From Polytrichum commune (Eukaryota > Streptophyta > Polytrichopsida > Polytrichales > Polytrichaceae): a DNA stretch of 60,000 nt. Below, one piece after another: positions 55,751 through 60,000 of this stretch; the first letter of the stretch is position 1, and every line of letters begins with the position of its first letter. The stretch lies in contig OX485807.1 in the NCBI GenBank assembly GCA_950295325.1, forward strand, positions 12,553,001-12,613,000. The letters run 5' to 3'. The position numbers and the translations under genes are program-made. A model generated the notes under the pieces. The model saw nothing but the letters and a program-made list of their open reading frames with translations. It did no database searches and was not told where the DNA came from.

Positions 55751-56549
55751 CATCAACAAGTGCCAGAGGCTTACACCATGCAAGGATGTATAAATTACTA
55801 CTGACATTAATTAGTGCTGCTCAGTTGAACGTATTGGCAAATACCATGCAATGATAAAGTGTTTGTTTTGTTTTGTTTTTATTAGCTCTGCCCTTCGGTA
55901 AGAGACCTAAGGTGGGGACTATGAAATGAGTCAAACTTTGGCAACAAACCACAACTGGTCACATATGATGTTAGTAGCTCACTCTTCAAGTGGAGTTTAA
56001 TTACAAGTGACGATTGATGAAAATTGGTTTCTAAAATGAACCAAAGTTTGGTCTTGGTCAGACAACCAACCACAACTAGCCACAACTAGCCACACGTGCA
56101 AGATAATACCAAAGCAAAGCACTATTACAATTAGCCGTTTGTTTTAATACACTTTACACTACTTTTCGCAAACCACAAGAGAGAGTCGTTGTGTTGTGGT
56201 GCCCAACCATGTTAAAGTAGGTGAGCTTTTAAATGGTTACTCTTTCCAAGTTGCCCACTTCTCCTAGGATATAAGCCTTACTCACATTTTTGGAGCTCAT
56301 ATGAATATCTTCTGAAAATTATCAAAGTGAAGTTTCTCATGCTCATCAAATGGTCATACCAATATGTTGACAATTGAGCTAGAATGGTTATGATATTTTG
56401 AGCAAGCAATCCAATCTCTTTTAAACACATCTTTTTGGTATACGTTCTTGGAGCCACACCAAATCACATACCATCTCAAATACATGTGTCCACTTAACAA
56501 AGGTAATCAAATGAGGCATGTCTACCCTAGGGTGTCTAGTACAAACCTA
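55751..56549. other. Intergenic DNA, no gene seen
   Basis: Contains a repeated CCACAACTAG word near 56070-56090 and a TTTGTTTTG run near 55862. No gene or bounded element. Confidence 0.4.
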
Positions 56550-56965
56550 AAGGTAATGTGGCCATACTATGGGCACTTCAAGCTCCACACACTTTGGACA
56601 TTGGATTTGGATGGGTACTATCTTCTTTGATTAGCAATTGCAAATCCTGAAGATTGTCATTCAAAGTTTGAGTTAGAGTTGAGATGCAAAAACTTATAGG
56701 ATTCCCAAATGAAGACTCTATGTCTCTTTAAGTGATCACACCAGCCCTCCAAATTGTGTGAACAAATGAACCTACAGTAGTCTTTTTATTTTGAGGACAT
56801 ACTCCATTCTCAATAAACACGTGTCTTTGTGGTGTCCATTCTTAACTACAAGCCTTGTATATCCCACTCAAATATAAGTTTCCATTTACAAATGGCGACC
56901 ACATAAGCCCAAAACACTTTATCTTCTATAGGTTTATGGTAGATTTATCCCAACTTAAAACCTTA
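56550..56965 (+). repeat. Dispersed copy of the acyltransferase intron 1 sequence
   Basis: In the same order as 11017-11770 there are GTGGCC, GGGCACTTC(C)AA/GCTCC, TTAGCAATTGC, AAGATTGTCAT, AGTTGCAAA/GATGCAAA, GTGATCACA(C)..GCCCTCC, TGTGGTGTCC, AGCCTTGT, GGC(C/G)ACCACATAAG-type blocks and CTTAAAACC. Similarity is moderate and gapped. It marks the intron 1 material as a dispersed repeat, not unique intron. Confidence 0.55.
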
Positions 56966-58386
56966 ATAGTCCAAGGAGCCCCCACAGGGAAAATTTAATT
57001 ACTCATTTGTATTTCACACCTACATGAATGCATTATTAAACAGTCTTGCCAACTACAGTGCTAACTTACTGTATTTCAAGCATTCTATCTATGTAGTGTA
57101 CCCTTCTGATCAGTGTAACACATATTTCTTCACTAAGAGTCAGGTTCAACAAACACAAATACACTAGTGTTTGACTGTTCACCCTTTTTATGACTGTATC
57201 ACCATGTTCATTCTTAGGAAATGTTGTGTAAGAAAAAAGCCAAGCTAGCATCAAAATTTATCTATTATTTATTAGTATGTCATAAATATTTTAACTCAAT
57301 ATCACAAGATGTCAAATCAAATTACACTGAACATGTGAGTACGTGTGACCCACACAAAACATCGACCCACATAAATTGTCTTAGAATCACTGAGCACCAA
57401 CAAGAGAGGGGGTGTCACATGACACTTGATGCTACATGACAAGTCACAAAAACCACTCTAAATACATGGCACACCAATATTAATGCAACAATAGATCAGA
57501 TATTTAGTGTAGTATGTACTTCCATTCAGAAATTTATTTGATATCACCAACAATTACAAGCAAAAACTCACCATCACCCTTCGTATTGAGAAGGCTCCAT
57601 AGCCTAATATGCTGGTGAAAGGCAACTCCATCACTGCATGAACAACTTCTCCAGACTTCCGTTGAGCCAATTTCTTCTTAGGTACTTCGATTCGACAAAG
57701 TAGATTATTTACTGCCAGAACTCCATCAAAACATGATATCATTTGCGTCCAAATTTTGTCCGTTTAGGTGCTCAATACCACTCCATTTTGCAGCATCCAC
57801 TACGTCTTGCACAGTGCAGACTTTTAATACACTACACTGTAATTCAAATTCTTGCTGTAAGCATAATTTACTGCCTCAACCTTGAGATTTGTAATTCCAA
57901 TTCTCGCTCACATGACTGTTTTTCAATTGATGACGTAGTTGGTCACACTCTCAAGTGTACCACATTCAAATACCTACACTTGATGATCCAAGAGTCGCAG
58001 TTATGCGTCTCGTTTACCAGACATCTTCATTCCTGATCTAACTTACTCTTACTTTCAAATCCTGTAGTTAGGTCAAGAGAAATCCATATTTGTCTGAAAC
58101 TCATCAAGAAAGAAAACCTTGATGTTCCTTAGTTTGCTGACAGTGGACCCACTTCCTGCACATGCACTTAAGAGGATAAACAGTTCCTGGAATTTACTAG
58201 AATCAAATATCTACCTGTAATAATTGGTTAACGTGGACCTCATGAATGTCTAGTTGGCAGTGAGGTGTGACTGCTATTACTACATGTTGAATCTTGGTTT
58301 AACTAGTCATCAACAATAAGCAGCCAATTAGCTCAGCTACAAGGGTTAAAGTTCCACATTACTATGAGGTTTTAGATATCACCAAC
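56966..58386. other. Intergenic DNA, aspartate aminotransferase 3' side
   Basis: No supported gene. A 62-codon minus-strand frame at 57554-57742 resembles no family. The stretch next to 58387 should hold the aminotransferase 3' untranslated region. Confidence 0.45.
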
Positions 58387-59905
58387 CTAAGCTTTGCCTA
58401 TTCCACCAACCACTGCAGCATGTATAGCATCAGCCAGATGTGGTACAGTTCTGCCGCTCAATCCCGCCATGCTGATACGCCTGCTCCCATATAAACCAGA
58501 CCACGAGAAATTAATTTGTGTTCTTGAAGTTGACTAACTTGAGGTCATCCTGTCTGAGCACAAAACAGATAGTTATAGCCTACCTTTAGCTTACCTTTAG
58601 GGTAAACCAGCTCTACACTTGGCAACATGCATCCAACAATGTGCAGTAATCTTAATAGGATCACACTACCCCAAAAGACAAGGACATACCCATCTGAGGT
58701 CATGTAGATGTGGAATTCGCGGGTCATAAACTGTACTTGTGCCATGTTGAGACCTGTAAAGGTGAACATACCAATCTGCTTGAGGATGTGAGTCCAATCT
58801 TCTGGTGTGCCTGCCAAAACCCAAACAACACATGTCATGGATAAAATTTGCATCAGACTCTCCACATTGTGATGAAAAGTAAACCCTTTGTAAATGTATC
58901 TAAATGCAGAATATACATATATATATATAAGGTTCTTGGTCATCCTAGAGCCAAGTTGTTGAGCATGTATGCCTAACACTTAGGTGACCCCACTCGTACT
59001 ATATTGGAAGACTAATAAACTTTAGAATCTAAACACAATTCCAAATTAACACTCAATAGGAACAGCAATGCAAAGTGAGCTACAATTAGCTGAAAGGAGG
59101 AGGGAGAATGACAATTGTAAGCGAGGGTGAGAGTGATAACACACCACGGGCCTGCAAAGCATCATAGAGTTGATGGCGCATGCTGATAATTCGATCAGCC
59201 ATCCCCTTCAGCTCCACTGTCCAGTCCTCAAATAGGCCCCTAGAAATTAAGAAATTATTCAGCTCAGTCACTAATCAGATCTCAATGGCCTGGCCACTTT
59301 TATCATCTGCAAGACTCTAAAAGGCAAGATTCACGAAAACATTATCAACCTATAACCCTGAAGAGTATTAAATTATGAGAATCAAAATGAAAACCAGAAA
59401 GTGGGAAACTTCCAGTATGTTATATATTGAACTTTAAATGGCCACTTTCAAAGGCTGTGCACGATTGGAATTTGATTAAAAAGCCAGAGCGAAATATATT
59501 GAAGAAGATTATCAACATTATATCGTCAAAAAATGGAAGTATTAAGAACATGCAAAAATATTATCAAAGTGTCAAGGGTGTGAACTTCCTGGACTCACTC
59601 ACGTCATGACTTTTTACAAAATTGTTGACCCTGGTGCCCCTACACACTTCCATGATTCTTGAATGGATGTCCTTTGTCCCAGAGATGTTTGTATTTATCA
59701 AGATCATTCATACTGCACCATACTTCATTATTTGAAAGAGTTAAACTGTTAACTGAAATGGAGCTACACGGATAAGAGGTCACCTGTCACCAAGGATAGT
59801 TGCAGCGATGGCAGCACCATGAGCTGGTGGACTGGAATACATGGGACGAATCACTTGCTTCAACTGGCTATCAACTCGGCTTGCCACTGGAGCACTCCGA
59901 CACAC
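58387..59905 (-). CDS. Aspartate aminotransferase, C-terminal exons (5' end outside window)
   Basis: A PLP enzyme of fold type I that interconverts aspartate/2-oxoglutarate and oxaloacetate/glutamate. Exons in transcript order: 59905-59784, 59239-59145, 58810-58690, 58480-58387, in phase, 143 residues ending at TAG. They encode [98 protein letters not shown] and a GGIGKA end. This is the small C-terminal domain of eukaryotic class I enzymes, including the substrate carboxylate-binding Arg region near RISMAGL. The PLP lysine and most of the protein (about 400-460 residues in full) are beyond position 60000, so cytosolic, plastid or mitochondrial targeting cannot be told. Confidence 0.93.
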
Positions 59906-60000
59906 CTGAAACATTTGTACCAATGAGTCAGAACTCTAGAGTTTTGGACCATTGCACAAGCACTTAGTATTCTATTGACATGATAAGCAAGAAGGGGAAG

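Noticed and set aside
58545-58979. 144-codon minus-strand frame
   Set aside because: It is the third aminotransferase exon plus intron sequence read through. The real exon is 58690-58810.

Overview
This window is nuclear DNA from a land plant. The coding genes are split by many short GT-AG introns and belong to plant-type families: a plant villin with gelsolin repeats plus a headpiece, a LISCL-type GRAS protein, a plant tafazzin-like acyltransferase and a eukaryotic aspartate aminotransferase. The proteins are recognisable but look diverged from the angiosperm versions I know, so a non-flowering plant (lycophyte, fern or bryophyte) is possible. I could not test this. GTG is not treated as a start codon here.

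Layout. (1) 1-7.5 kb: the 3' two-thirds to three-quarters of a villin gene on the + strand, 17 exons with consistent reading phase. (2) 9.35-15.3 kb: a tafazzin-like O-acyltransferase gene (+, 8 exons). Two decayed tandem copies of its promoter and first exon lie just upstream. (3) 17.0-17.5 kb: a probable LINE remnant. (4) 19.2-23.2 kb: a GRAS transcription factor gene of the LISCL/SCL9-14-33 type (-, 5 exons), with a degenerate tandem repeat in its leader. A short transit-peptide-like ORF diverges from it at 24.0 kb. (5) 24.3-57.5 kb: about 33 kb with no intact gene, built from nested and side-by-side transposon debris. This includes a solo LTR carrying an array of about 13 small hairpins, PIF/Harbinger-like, hAT-like and Mutator-like MITEs with target-site duplications, a tRNA-derived SINE inside a MITE, a 0.97-kb element with perfect 24-26 bp terminal repeats, a decayed hAT-type transposase, a frameshifted SWIM zinc-finger gene and one orphan class III peroxidase exon. 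(6) 58.4-60 kb: the last four exons of an aspartate aminotransferase gene (-), running off the right edge.

The genes do not form a pathway. They are independent housekeeping or regulatory genes (actin bundling, phospholipid remodelling, GRAS transcription control, amino-acid/carbon shuttle). The most unusual material is in the repeats: the hairpin array of the solo LTR (27.08-27.57 kb) and the triplicated promoter/first exon of the acyltransferase gene. Exon boundaries were assigned by eye from splice sites, reading phase and family resemblance. They have not been checked against transcripts.
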